Origin: Ignavibacteria bacterium
GTDB taxonomy: Bacteria; Bacteroidota; Ignavibacteria; Kapaibacteriales; Kapaibacteriaceae
DNA length: 64,000 nucleotides
Assembly (NCBI GenBank): GCA_016707005.1
Contig: JADJIQ010000005.1
Location: forward strand, 496,001 to 560,000
Direction: 5' to 3'
A program made the position numbers and the translations under genes. Below the pieces are notes generated by a model, which was given only the letters and a program-made list of their open reading frames with translations, was not told where the DNA came from and ran no database searches. Each line of letters starts with the position of its first letter. The first letter of the stretch is position 1. Below are positions 18,160-25,747 of this stretch, one piece after another.

Positions 18160-18654
18160 TCAGTTCTTCGAGAGTTCGTTCACATAACCATCAACGATCC
18201 GCTTGTGATCGTCGCCCTGAAGGTTGCGTCCAAGAAGCTTTTCCGTTGCATCAACAACAAGGGTTGATACTTCAGTACGAAGCGCCTTGATCGCATCGTC
18301 TTTCTGACGTTCGATCTCACGGGCAGACTCCGCAAGCTTCTGCTGCTTCACAAGTTCTGCCTCATCAGCAGCCTTGCGCACCATAGCTTCTGCTTGCACC
18401 TTGCCTTCGCGAACGATGGCCATCATTTCCTGTTGGGCACCGGCGATCTTCTCCTTGCTCTCACGCAAGATGGAGAGTGCCTCGGTGTTTGCCTTGTCGG
18501 CATTCGAGATCGCTTCAGCGATAGAATTCTCGCGAGCTTCAAGCCCTTGGCGCATCGGCTTGTAGAAGAACTTCGCAATGATAAAAACGAAGAATCCGAA
18601 GTTGATGAGGGTCCAAATGATGAGACCCGGGTTCATCTCTAAGAATGATGGCAT
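18160..18654 (-). CDS. atpF: ATP synthase Fo subunit b
   Basis: Stator stalk subunit: one N-terminal membrane helix (residues 9-28, LIIWTLINFGFFVFIIAKFF) and a long charged coiled coil with SNADKANTEALSILRESKEK. 164 aa, the normal length. It follows the hairpin-rich 165-bp gap after atpE. Confidence 0.96.
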   Translation of the reverse strand: MPSFLEMNPGLIIWTLINFGFFVFIIAKFFYKPMRQGLEARENSIAEAISNADKANTEALSILRESKEKIAGAQQEMMAIVREGKVQAEAMVRKAADEAELVKQQKLAESAREIERQKDDAIKALRTEVSTLVVDATEKLLGRNLQGDDHKRIVDGYVNELSKN

Positions 18655-18677
18655 GGTTTTTCAGTTACGGAGTTTGA

Positions 18678-18716
18678 GAGATACGGAGATACGGAGATAC
18701 GGGGTTACGGGGTTCG
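18678..18716. repeat. 8-bp tandem array between atpE and atpF
   Basis: Three exact copies of GAGATACG are followed by GGGTTACG and GGGTTCG, in phase. It lies at the atpF end of the gap and is adjacent to the hairpin cluster. Resembles short tandem arrays of slippage origin. Confidence 0.7.
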
Positions 18717-18719
18717 TCA

Positions 18720-18805
18720 TCTCGAGCGAAGTCGAGAGACGAAACTCATCGGTCGTAGTTCCCAAACATGTTGAGGACTACGACCGGCCCCGACGTGCGG
18801 GGCCG
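18720..18805 (-). promoter_or_regulatory. Three hairpins between atpE and atpF
   Basis: Downstream of the atpE stop (in transcription order) there are: CGGCCCCG/CGGGGCCG, 8 bp with a 5-nt loop (18785-18805); CGGTCGTAGT/ACTACGACCG, 10 bp with a 17-nt loop (18750-18786), sharing 2 bases with the first; and TCTCGA/TCGAGA with loop GCGAAG (18720-18737). None is followed by a U-run, so they look like processing, stabilising or attenuating structures rather than full terminators. They could raise atpE mRNA over atpF, as c-ring stoichiometry needs. The last hairpin resembles a dispersed intergenic palindrome I recall from many bacterial genomes. Confidence 0.6.
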
Positions 18806-18819
18806 TGTAGTGTCGTCGC

Positions 18820-19050
18820 TTAGCTCTTGACAGCCAGCAGGATGCAGATAACGCCTGCGAGAAGGGCAACGCCTTCGATCAGAGCCGCACCGATGATCAT
18901 CGTTGTGCGGATGTCGCCTGCATTTTCAGGTTGACGGCTCGATGCTTCGAGAGCAGCAGCGGCCAAACGGCCGATACCGGTACCAACACCAAAAACCGTA
19001 ACGCCCACGCCGAGACCGGCAGAGAGCCATGCGAATGCTACTGGATCCAT
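18820..19050 (-). CDS. atpE: ATP synthase Fo subunit c
   Basis: c-ring proteolipid, 76 aa, start MDPVAFAWLSAGLG at 19050 with a perfect AAGGAGG Shine-Dalgarno 7 nt upstream; the longer upstream frame is not coding. Helix 1 is Gly-rich (GLGVGVTVFGVGTGIG), the loop has RQPE, and helix 2 carries the ion-binding Glu in AALIEGVALLAG. The Glu is followed by Gly rather than Ser/Thr and helix 1 has no Gln, so it is probably H+ rather than Na+ coupled. Confidence 0.96.
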   Translation of the reverse strand: MDPVAFAWLSAGLGVGVTVFGVGTGIGRLAAAALEASSRQPENAGDIRTTMIIGAALIEGVALLAGVICILLAVKS

Positions 19051-19099
19051 AGTCAAACCTCCTTGAATAGTGATGTGAATTGGTTTCGAAAGAATGACA

Positions 19100-19555
19100 T
19101 CAATGTGCGTGAGCGTCTGCATGGTGATGACCATCGTCTTTGACGTGATCACCAAGAGCAAGACCCACGAACACGGACGTCAGCATAGCAAAGATGTATG
19201 CTTGAAGGAATGCAACAAGAAGTTCAAGGAGGTAGATGAAGACCGAGAAAGAAACACTTACCGGCGTCACCAACCATGACTTGAAGAAGAAAATGAGTCC
19301 TACGAGAGACATCAGCACGATGTGTCCGGCAGTCATGTTCGCGAACAAACGGATCATGAGTGCGAACGGCTTCGTGAACAGCGAGATGATCTCGATCGGC
19401 ACCATAATCGGGAACATGTACCAAGGAGCGCCACCAAGAAGGTGATGCAGCCATGATTTGATACCGGCATCCTTGATGGCAACGTAGTTCACGAGAACGA
19501 ACGTGGACAGAGCCAAGGCAGCTGTCACTCGAGTGCACCTGTTGCAGCGTGGCAA
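19100..19555 (-). pseudogene. atpB: ATP synthase Fo subunit a, C-terminal part after frame break
   Basis: The frame holds TAALALSTFVLVNYVAIKD, then the last helices of subunit a, including the conserved Arg in PFALMIRLFANMTAGH, the key residue facing the c-ring Glu, and a His-rich tail (DDGHHHADAHAH). It has no plausible start of its own: the first residues (PRCNRCTR) are an out-of-frame reading of the upstream fragment. The coding match moves from the upstream frame to this one near 19525-19531. Together with 19525-20133 this makes one subunit a gene of about 345 codons. Confidence 0.8.
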
Positions 19556-20133
19556 CCCGGAAGTAGACCAACAAGGTTCAGCGTCAGAACAAAGAAGAAG
19601 ATCCCAAGAACGAACGGCATGAGTCGATGCGTACGCTTGATCGTTCCAACATTCGGACGGACGATCTCATCACGAACGTAGAGAACCACGGACTCGATCA
19701 CGTTCTGAATACCCTTTGGCGCTTCGAGCGGCTGCTTGATATATCTGCCGCGAGCGATCGCAAGCAGAATGGTCACGATCGCCATGGCGATCCACTCGTA
19801 TGCCACGAAGTTCGTGACCGAGAGATCAAGCATTGGCGATCCACCATCAGACACGCGAACGGGATGGCCTGTGTGAAGCGAATACACACCGGCTTCTTCC
19901 ATCGCGTGTTCGTTGGCGTAGACGTGTAGCCCATTATCAACGAAGATCACCGGCAAGACCGGCAGATGATTGAAGAAGATGTTCAACTCGTGGTGATCAC
20001 CAAGCGAACCGAGGAGGGTGGTAAAGACCTCACTGCCTTGTGGGCTGGCATGCGGATCTGCGGCGTGTGCCGTAGTGTCATGCGCCCCGTGGCTGGTGCT
20101 GTCGTGAAGCGTTTGTGTTGTGTCGTGACTCAT
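19525..20133 (-). pseudogene. atpB: ATP synthase Fo subunit a, N-terminal part ending at a frame break
   Basis: A 202-codon fragment, ATG at 20133, that overlaps the upstream gene by ATGA. It has a His/Asp-rich N-terminal extension typical of this group's subunit a, then helices at about 115-135 and 175-195 (MPFVLGIFFFVLTLNLVGLLPG). It ends GALE-stop, exactly where the protein should continue VTAALALS in the -1 frame. A single missing G (GAG-TGACA where GAG-GTGACA is expected) explains the break. No slippery heptamer for programmed frameshifting is present. Because the subunit is essential, a base error in this sequence is the likeliest cause. Confidence 0.8.
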
Positions 20134-20504
20134 GGAGTGCTTATTGCGAACGTCAGGTCAGAGGTTTTTTTTTTAAGTAGGTCTGTCACCGGACGCCTGG
20201 TTTGGCGCTTGGCGACCTCGTACGATCGATGAAAAAAAAGGATCTCTCCCAGCAAGAGTACAAAACATGCCACTGCAAATGTGAGAGCGAATCCCACTTG
20301 ATGCATCTGCACGATGCTGAGAAAGTACCACGCCGCAGCCATCACGAAGATTGATCGGATACCAAGACTACCGAAGACAAGTGCGAGAAAGACGTTCAGG
20401 TCCTTGCCAAATGCGGCACGCGAAACAACGTACCCAATAGCTGTGTTCACCACACAGATACCGAGTGCCGTTAGCACACCAACAAGTGGCCCCTTCACAT
20501 CCAC
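20130..20504 (-). CDS. AtpI-like four-helix membrane protein
   Basis: A 124-aa protein with about four membrane helices (VLTALGICVVNTAIGYVVS, FLALVFGSLGIRSIFVMAAAW and two more), then a basic tail. Gene position between atpZ and atpB and topology fit ATP synthase protein I, an assembly helper for the c-ring, but sequence similarity is weak. The tail contains an A10 run on the coding strand (K-K-K codons, about 20165-20174), a likely slippage spot. Confidence 0.65.
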   Translation of the reverse strand: MDVKGPLVGVLTALGICVVNTAIGYVVSRAAFGKDLNVFLALVFGSLGIRSIFVMAAAWYFLSIVQMHQVGFALTFAVACFVLLLGEILFFHRSYEVAKRQTRRPVTDLLKKKTSDLTFAISTP

Positions 20505-20510
20505 GCGTAC

Positions 20511-20762
20511 TTACTCCCGTTCGTTCTGATCAAGCTTTCGTTGTTTTTCTTCGTCGCCCAGTCGTTGAACCGAGCGTAAGAACTGAACAAGGCCAACAAC
20601 ACTCCCTACCGATGCACCGATGATGAGGATCACCGGTTCCGTTGAGGCAATGGAATCGATCCACCACCCTATTCCGCCAAGCACTATCACCGTGGCCGCC
20701 ATCTGGGTTCCCAGAAGGAGGTAGGGTGCAGCCTGTCGCATGGCAGAATCAGTAGACTGCAT
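20511..20762 (-). CDS. atpZ: AtpZ/AtpI family protein
   Basis: An 83-aa protein with two membrane helices (YLLLGTQMAATVIVLGGIGWWIDS and PVILIIGASVGSVVGLVQFL). The pattern GGIGWWID followed by a short loop and G-rich helix is that of the ATPase_gene1/AtpZ family found at the head of F-type ATPase operons. The start is ATG at 20762; upstream residues do not look coding. First gene of the atp operon, with a TATTTTTG box 25 nt upstream. Confidence 0.82.
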   Translation of the reverse strand: MQSTDSAMRQAAPYLLLGTQMAATVIVLGGIGWWIDSIASTEPVILIIGASVGSVVGLVQFLRSVQRLGDEEKQRKLDQNERE

Positions 20763-20787
20763 TATTGAGCCGAGTTGAAATGGCGCG

Positions 20788-20795
20788 CAAAAATA
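20788..20795 (-). promoter_or_regulatory. -7 box for the ATP synthase operon
   Basis: Minus strand TATTTTTG matches TAnnTTTG exactly, 25 nt from the atpZ ATG and just downstream of the preceding gene's stop. It sits in CGACCTATTTTTGCGCG, similar to the site at 5549-5556. Likely promoter of atpZ-I-B-E-F-H-A-hldD-G. Confidence 0.5.
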
Positions 20796-20808
20796 GGTCG
20801 ATATGGGG

Positions 20809-22167
20809 CTAAAAACCCAATTCTCGCAGTGCATTTAGCACTGCATCCGTGTAGATGTTGGATGTTTCGCCATACCACTTCCCCTCGGGCACGAATCTGA
20901 TGGCTCCGTAGGTTGAGGGATTAAGGGGCTGAATAGGACTTGTGGCTACGACAGTTGTCTCATCGATTCGGAATTCGTTGTCAACGTCGTAGAGGGCGAT
21001 CGTACACCCCAACTCGGTCAAACTGCGCTCGTCAATTGGAGCCTTTTCGTACCCAAGGAGTACAAAAGGAACTCGGACCTTGACGACGTAACCGTCTACG
21101 CGGGGCGCAGTTACCACTCGAACGAGTTGCACGGCTTCTTCCTGGGCAGGGTCGAGTTCATCGGTGGTTTTGACCTTGATACTTGGTCTGCGATCGGCAA
21201 AATCACCGATGCGAACGGAGAAGGCGAACAGGCCAGAATCGCTGCTTGACCGAACAACAAGTTTGTTCCGATCGACCTTTGAGATGTACCGATTGCCCCC
21301 TACTTCCTGGGCCGGGGTCACATCCAACCAAATATCAAGTTTATCTGCGGCGCAGGTGTCGCACCACCCGGTAATGATGCTGGAATCTCGAACGGCGATG
21401 CGGAAATACAGAAAATCGTCATCGTATACCACTCGCGCACGGAATGATGCATCCTCCTCACCTTGCCACCAGAAGGCTCCATTCACAACGTTTCGAACAG
21501 CTCCGATCCCTACTTCAGGGACGAAACCTGCAAAGACCTGCCGGCCTCTGCTGTAACAGGGAATGGTTAGGTACTCTGCCGCAAAGGCCGGATCACCCTC
21601 GGAGGTGAGGAATCTCTCGCGCGTCTCGAGGGTCTTATAGGATCGGAATGTTTCGTGACCGAACGATTCGATACGGTCGCTCACAAACTCGTCAACGAGG
21701 ATCACACTTCCCTCTGCAAACCGATATCCGCGGATGGTCCAATCCTCTGCCCTGCGCTTCTGGGTAACGTACGCCGTTACCTCCTTGATGACCACGCCGA
21801 TCTCGAGCGGGAGATCGATGTACTGCAATGGCATCTTCGAGATGTTTACAAGGAAGCCCTCATTGTCAACGAAAAGATAGACCACACACTCACGTTTTCG
21901 AGTGCCGAGGATATTCACGGACATGGCAAGATCGTAGAAGCCATCTCCGCTGAAATCACCAACGTCCCATCCCCAGATCCGGTACTGGGAGCCTTGTGGC
22001 ATTGATGACCGAACGTCCGCGATAAGGTCTTCAGCAAAGTATGGATCGATCTTACGGGCGAACTCATCAAACTCCATCCCAGACTGCGCTGAGAGAGAGA
22101 GGGGGCTTGCCATGGTTATAGCAAACACACTGAGAACAGAGGCAAGAATGATCGGCAGAGATTTCAC
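20809..22167 (-). CDS. Secreted protein with CBM9-like beta domain
   Basis: A 452-aa protein from GTG 22167 (a TTG two codons upstream overlaps the kinase stop and is also possible). Signal peptide, residues 1-28 (SLPIILASVLSVFAITMA, then SLSAQ). Residues about 60-90 have GDFSGDGFYDLAM, an FG-GAP/VCBS-type calcium loop. The C-terminal half has FRARVVYDDDFLYFRIAVRD and KLDIWLDVTPAQ, the layout of the CBM9-like carbohydrate/sugar-binding fold. No T9SS tail. Probably periplasmic or surface exposed; role unknown. It lies directly behind the PfkB kinase gene and 46 bp before atpZ. Confidence 0.75.
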   Translation of the reverse strand: MKSLPIILASVLSVFAITMASPLSLSAQSGMEFDEFARKIDPYFAEDLIADVRSSMPQGSQYRIWGWDVGDFSGDGFYDLAMSVNILGTRKRECVVYLFVDNEGFLVNISKMPLQYIDLPLEIGVVIKEVTAYVTQKRRAEDWTIRGYRFAEGSVILVDEFVSDRIESFGHETFRSYKTLETRERFLTSEGDPAFAAEYLTIPCYSRGRQVFAGFVPEVGIGAVRNVVNGAFWWQGEEDASFRARVVYDDDFLYFRIAVRDSSIITGWCDTCAADKLDIWLDVTPAQEVGGNRYISKVDRNKLVVRSSSDSGLFAFSVRIGDFADRRPSIKVKTTDELDPAQEEAVQLVRVVTAPRVDGYVVKVRVPFVLLGYEKAPIDERSLTELGCTIALYDVDNEFRIDETTVVATSPIQPLNPSTYGAIRFVPEGKWYGETSNIYTDAVLNALRELGF

Positions 22168-22169
22168 GT

Positions 22170-23168
22170 TCAAATGGTATCGGCTGAAGAGAGGACGATG
22201 TCCCTCACTTCGATATGGTCTGCCTTAAGCCGTGCACCATATTGAGCAACGACCTGTGCAGACGCATACGATGCCAACCTACCGGCATGTTCCGGATGAT
22301 GGCGATGAAGCACACCATAGAGGAAGGCACCGGCATACATGTCTCCGGCACCGGTGGTATCAACGGAGGTAACCTTATAGGCCGGCACTTCAACATCGAG
22401 TCCATTCCACCGTACCCGAGATCCATGGGGTCCGGCCGTCAGAACAACATTCGGATACCGATCGATCAACTCGCGGTATGCTTCGTCCACAGTCTCTGTG
22501 CCGGCAAGAGAGGTCCCCTCGCGTTCATTGCAGAAGACGAGGTCCGCATTCTTGAGAACACTGCGCAGCCTATCTCCGAATACATCAATGATGAATCCGT
22601 CAGAGCAGCTCACAGCAACGTTTGTACCGTGCTTACGCGCATAGAACATCGCAAGGTCCACTGCCTCAGCACCGTTGTCATCGGTGAGTTTGTAGCCTTC
22701 TACATAGATCCACTCGCTCGCCTTGATCAGGTCTTCGCTGATGTTATTGCGAGAGAACTCGGTATTCACTGCAAGAGTGGTATTCAAAGTCCGCTCACTG
22801 TCTGGCGTAATGAGAACCAGGCACGATCCCGTGCTTGCCCCCTTCACCTGTTCAGCAGCAAGAACGATTCCCAGGTCCTTGAACTCCGAAGCGTAGAAGT
22901 CACCGAATCGATCTGCACCAAGTAAGGAGCTGTAGGCACCACTTCCGCCGAATTGGGCGAACGCAATGATGGTGTTTGCGGCCGATCCACCACTGCAATG
23001 ATGCGCTTCCCGGTCACCCAGGGCCGTGATCATCTCTTGCTGACGAGCGGTGTCTGTTAATGTCATCGCGCCCTTTGTCACTCCGAACTGTTGAAGCTCG
23101 GCATCGGTAACGCGGTATTCGAGGTCTACAAGGGCATTTCCAACCCCTGTGAGAAGGATGTTTTTCAC
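22170..23168 (-). CDS. PfkB-family carbohydrate kinase, adenosine kinase-like
   Basis: A 332-aa ATP-dependent ribokinase-family sugar or nucleoside kinase. The Gly-rich site is GGSAANTI near residue 70 and the catalytic C-terminal motif DTTGAGDMYAGAFL carries the base Asp. The N-terminal GVGNALVDLEYRV is characteristic of adenosine kinase/adenosine-like members. The start is chosen at GTG 23168 (KNILLTGVGNALVD): the longer frame adds residues encoded by the neighbouring heptamer array. A TATTTTCG box ends 4 nt before the GTG, so the mRNA may be leaderless. Confidence 0.88.
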   Translation of the reverse strand: MKNILLTGVGNALVDLEYRVTDAELQQFGVTKGAMTLTDTARQQEMITALGDREAHHCSGGSAANTIIAFAQFGGSGAYSSLLGADRFGDFYASEFKDLGIVLAAEQVKGASTGSCLVLITPDSERTLNTTLAVNTEFSRNNISEDLIKASEWIYVEGYKLTDDNGAEAVDLAMFYARKHGTNVAVSCSDGFIIDVFGDRLRSVLKNADLVFCNEREGTSLAGTETVDEAYRELIDRYPNVVLTAGPHGSRVRWNGLDVEVPAYKVTSVDTTGAGDMYAGAFLYGVLHRHHPEHAGRLASYASAQVVAQYGARLKADHIEVRDIVLSSADTI

Positions 23169-23172
23169 AGTG

Positions 23173-23180
23173 CGAAAATA
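23173..23180 (-). promoter_or_regulatory. Promoter-like -7 box abutting the kinase start
   Basis: Minus strand TATTTTCG, one mismatch from TAnnTTTG, then CACT and the GTG start. The transcription start would fall at or within a base or two of the GTG. The box adjoins the inner edge of the heptamer repeat array. Confidence 0.45.
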
Positions 23181-23332
23181 GCTATTCCTGAATAGCGAAT
23201 TCAGAATAGCGAATAGCGAATTCAAGATTCGTTCTCTTGATGTTACCTCTCTGAACTCAGAACTCGCTATCCGCTATTCTGAATTCGCTATTCGCTATTC
23301 GCTATTCGCTATTCGCTATTCGCCATTCGCTA
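23181..23332. repeat. Inverted heptamer tandem array A
   Basis: Left block (23181-23226): units of GAATAGC/GAATTCA on the plus strand. Right block (23263-23332): seven consecutive TTCGCTA-type units (23284-23332, one variant TTCGCCA) plus three degraded ones before them. The right block is the reverse complement of the left, so the whole is an inverted array. It fills the gap between the kinase and ddl, and the ddl stop codon (23330-23332) lies in the last unit. Confidence 0.85.
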
Positions 23333-24343
23333 TTCCGAAAGGCGTATAATCTCCTCGCACAATTCCCCGAACTCAATTCCGGCGGCACGGGCGGCCATGG
23401 GGACTAGGCTTGTCTCGGTGAAGCCAGGGATGGTATTCACTTCCAGGCAGTAGGGGATGTTGTCTTCGGTCAGACGGAAGTCGATGCGGCTGTAGGCGCG
23501 ACACCCAAGGATGTGGTGGGCAGCTACTGCGAGATTCTGGACGTGATCCTGAACTTCCTCTGACAGGTCTGCGGGGCAATGGTACTCTGTCTTGCCCTTG
23601 GTGTACTTGTTCGCGTAGTCGTAGTACCCTTCCTTCGGCTCGATCTCGATGATCGGCAAGGCTTCGTTCCCCAGTACGGCAACAGTCAGCTCTCGACCCG
23701 GGATATACCGCTCCACAAGGATCGATCGTGTGAACTGTCCGGCAAGCCGAATGGCAGCGGCCAGATCGTCCTCGGTCACGCGATGGAGGATCGTCATCCC
23801 GACAGTAGATCCCTGGTCATTTGGCTTTACGACCATAGGGCCGTTGATCTCCTTGATCACCTCGCCGAGCAGATCGCTATCGTCAGCTTGCTCCGGCGTT
23901 ACACTCACCCAATAGGGGGTTGGAATCCCCGCAACTTGGAACAACATCTTGGATAGCCCCTTATCCATAGCGGCTGCACTGGCAAGCATTGTGCTCCCGG
24001 TGTAGGGAATACCGCGCAGATCGAGGAGGGACTGTACATAGCCGTCTTCGCCGTATTGCCCGTGTAACAGGAGGAAGACGAGGTCGATGTTGTTGAACTG
24101 GTCAGAAGTAATACACTCCATCAATCGGATCGGACTGAAGGACGCTAACTCGTCGGATGTGACCTCGCGAGCGGTAGCTGCCTGAAGCTCATCATCGGTC
24201 ACTATGCCGTTTGCACCGCGGGCAGGGTCGATCGCCACAACGGTATGACCACGGCCCCTCAACGCAGACACAGCTGCACGACCACTGAGGAAGGAGATGT
24301 TTCGCTCGGGACTAAGCCCGCCAAGGAGAACGGCTATGTTCAT
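23330..24343 (-). CDS. ddl: D-alanine--D-alanine ligase
   Basis: ATP-grasp enzyme joining two D-Ala for peptidoglycan. 337 aa, ATG at 24343 overlapping the upstream stop (ATGA). Motifs seen: HGQYGEDG, GSTMLASAAAMDKGLSK, KPNDQGSTVGM and the metal/product loop EVNTIPGFTETSLVPMAA. Domain order and length are normal. The stop codon TAG is formed by the GAATAGC repeat unit of array A, so the extreme C-terminus (RLSE) is set by the repeat. Confidence 0.97.
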   Translation of the reverse strand: MNIAVLLGGLSPERNISFLSGRAAVSALRGRGHTVVAIDPARGANGIVTDDELQAATAREVTSDELASFSPIRLMECITSDQFNNIDLVFLLLHGQYGEDGYVQSLLDLRGIPYTGSTMLASAAAMDKGLSKMLFQVAGIPTPYWVSVTPEQADDSDLLGEVIKEINGPMVVKPNDQGSTVGMTILHRVTEDDLAAAIRLAGQFTRSILVERYIPGRELTVAVLGNEALPIIEIEPKEGYYDYANKYTKGKTEYHCPADLSEEVQDHVQNLAVAAHHILGCRAYSRIDFRLTEDNIPYCLEVNTIPGFTETSLVPMAARAAGIEFGELCEEIIRLSE

Positions 24344-25116
24344 GGTGCATCATATAGGTTTCGAAGAAGCTTCACGTCTTCCCATGCGAGCTTCTTCCAT
24401 TCTGGATTTCTGAGAAGGGCTGCAGGATGATAGGTCACGAGCATGCGAATGCCTTGATAATCGTGGATCTTCCCGCGCAGGTTCGTCATTGATTCTTTGT
24501 TTTTCAACAAGGTGTTGGCTGCTGTAAGACCCAATGCAAGGATCAGCTTTGGTTTCACGAGCTCGATCTGTTTCCAGAGATACGGCTCGCACTGGTCCGT
24601 CTCCATTACAAGGGGCTTACGGTTATTGGGTGGACGGCACTTGAGGATGTTGCAAATGTAGACCTCATCCCGACCAAGTTCGATGGCTTCGAGGATCTTT
24701 GTGAGCAGCTGTCCGGCCCGCCCAACGAATGGCAGCCCCTGCTCATCCTCATCTGCCCCAGGTGCCTCACCAACGATCATGATATCAGCGTTCTCATTCC
24801 CACTGCCGAACACAAAGGAGTTTCGTGTGTGTCCAAGGGGGCACTCTAGACACGTGTGGATCTGGTCATGCAAGGATGCAAGCGAGCCCGCAGATCGCCA
24901 AGCTGAGGGATTTGATCGAATGGGCATTGGTTCAGCCTCTACGAATTGCGGTATTTCTTGACCTATGCGTTCCGTCATGACAGTTTCTGCAGGAACGACG
25001 TACATTTCGGTGCCGTACATCTGTATCTGTTGTTTGAGATACCGGACGAGTATTTCTTGTTGCGTAGACACAGCGCGAAGATACCGGTTCATGGCGTTAG
25101 GTTGTCCACGATTCAC
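24340..25116 (-). CDS. Uracil-DNA glycosylase, 4Fe-4S family (type 4/5)
   Basis: Removes uracil from DNA. 258 aa from GTG 25116 (SD AAGGTG 5 nt upstream); an ATG eight codons in is possible. The N-terminal 80 residues are an extra helical stretch. The UDG core has GEAPGADEDEQGLPFVGRAG and the His motif TYHPAALLRNP. Iron-sulfur cysteines are C-x2-C in TCLECPLG plus Cys in CNILKCRPPNN. Divergent from the lipoprotein gene, 25 bp apart, and coupled to ddl by ATGA overlap. Confidence 0.92.
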   Translation of the reverse strand: MNRGQPNAMNRYLRAVSTQQEILVRYLKQQIQMYGTEMYVVPAETVMTERIGQEIPQFVEAEPMPIRSNPSAWRSAGSLASLHDQIHTCLECPLGHTRNSFVFGSGNENADIMIVGEAPGADEDEQGLPFVGRAGQLLTKILEAIELGRDEVYICNILKCRPPNNRKPLVMETDQCEPYLWKQIELVKPKLILALGLTAANTLLKNKESMTNLRGKIHDYQGIRMLVTYHPAALLRNPEWKKLAWEDVKLLRNLYDAP

Positions 25117-25141
25117 TCATTCACCTTGAAGGGATATTCAC

Positions 25142-25657
25142 ATGAACATTGTTTCGCGCCTTCTTTCGATGGTATTGATCGCTGCATCCGTCATCGCGGT
25201 GTCCTGCTCCAGCAGCGACAGTCCAAGTGACCCGAACACCTCTTCAGGAGAAACGTTTACATTCACAAAGAGTGGCGGTCTCACCGGCAACTCGAACTAC
25301 TCGTCGTACACTCTTGCAAGCTTCAGCACAGAGAACAACGTCACATATGTCCTCGGGTCCGACGTAGCCGTTACAACGGGTCCATCGGCCAATATGGTCG
25401 TTATCACCGTACCGGGGAAGACCACAGGCACGTACGCACTTGGCGATAGTGAGTGCACTCTCACGATGTTCGCAAACTCCGTCCCCTACCTCGCTACATC
25501 CGGTACTGTTGTGGTTTCCTCGTTCGGAGCCGTGGGTTCACAGATCAAGGGCACATTCTCCGGCACAATGGTCAGCGCAACGGGCGGAGCCGGTGTGACC
25601 ATCACGAACGGCGTCTTCGACGTCAAACGTGATGCCGATGACCTATACACAGAGTAA
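25142..25657 (+). CDS. Putative lipoprotein
   Basis: A 171-aa protein with a signal sequence and lipobox IAVSC (Cys at about residue 22), followed by a Ser/Asp/Pro-rich linker, then a beta-rich domain (FTFTKSGGLTGNSNYSSYTL, GTYALGD, GTFSGTMVSATGG). Cytosol-free, probably outer-membrane anchored. No domain recognised. SD GAAGGG lies upstream. Single transcription unit ending in the terminator shared with clpC. Confidence 0.82.
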   Translation: MNIVSRLLSMVLIAASVIAVSCSSSDSPSDPNTSSGETFTFTKSGGLTGNSNYSSYTLASFSTENNVTYVLGSDVAVTTGPSANMVVITVPGKTTGTYALGDSECTLTMFANSVPYLATSGTVVVSSFGAVGSQIKGTFSGTMVSATGGAGVTITNGVFDVKRDADDLYTE

Positions 25658-25691
25658 ACTCTCTCTCCTTCGCTATTGAACCATAAACGAA

Positions 25692-25723
25692 AAAGCCTCT
25701 CCCGTTCATTCGGGAGAGGCTTT
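25692..25723. terminator. Strong bidirectional terminator
   Basis: Perfect 13-bp stem AAAGCCTCTCCCG / CGGGAGAGGCTTT around a 6-nt loop TTCATT. Runs of A before and T after suit termination of both the lipoprotein gene (+) and clpC (-). Confidence 0.92.
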
Positions 25724-25747
25724 GTTTCTTGTAGCGATGTTTGAGTC

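Noticed and set aside
19525..19555. Programmed -1 frameshift in atpB
   Set aside because: No X-XXY-YYZ slippery heptamer or following hairpin near the break (GGTGCACTCGAGTGA), and other organisms do not recode this gene.
20165..20174. Run of ten A/T as a frameshift in the AtpI-like gene
   Set aside because: The frame stays open on both sides (K-K-K) and joins naturally to the next gene by ATGA overlap, so no break is needed.
23181..23332. CRISPR array
   Set aside because: Units are 7 bp with no spacers; it is a short tandem inverted array.
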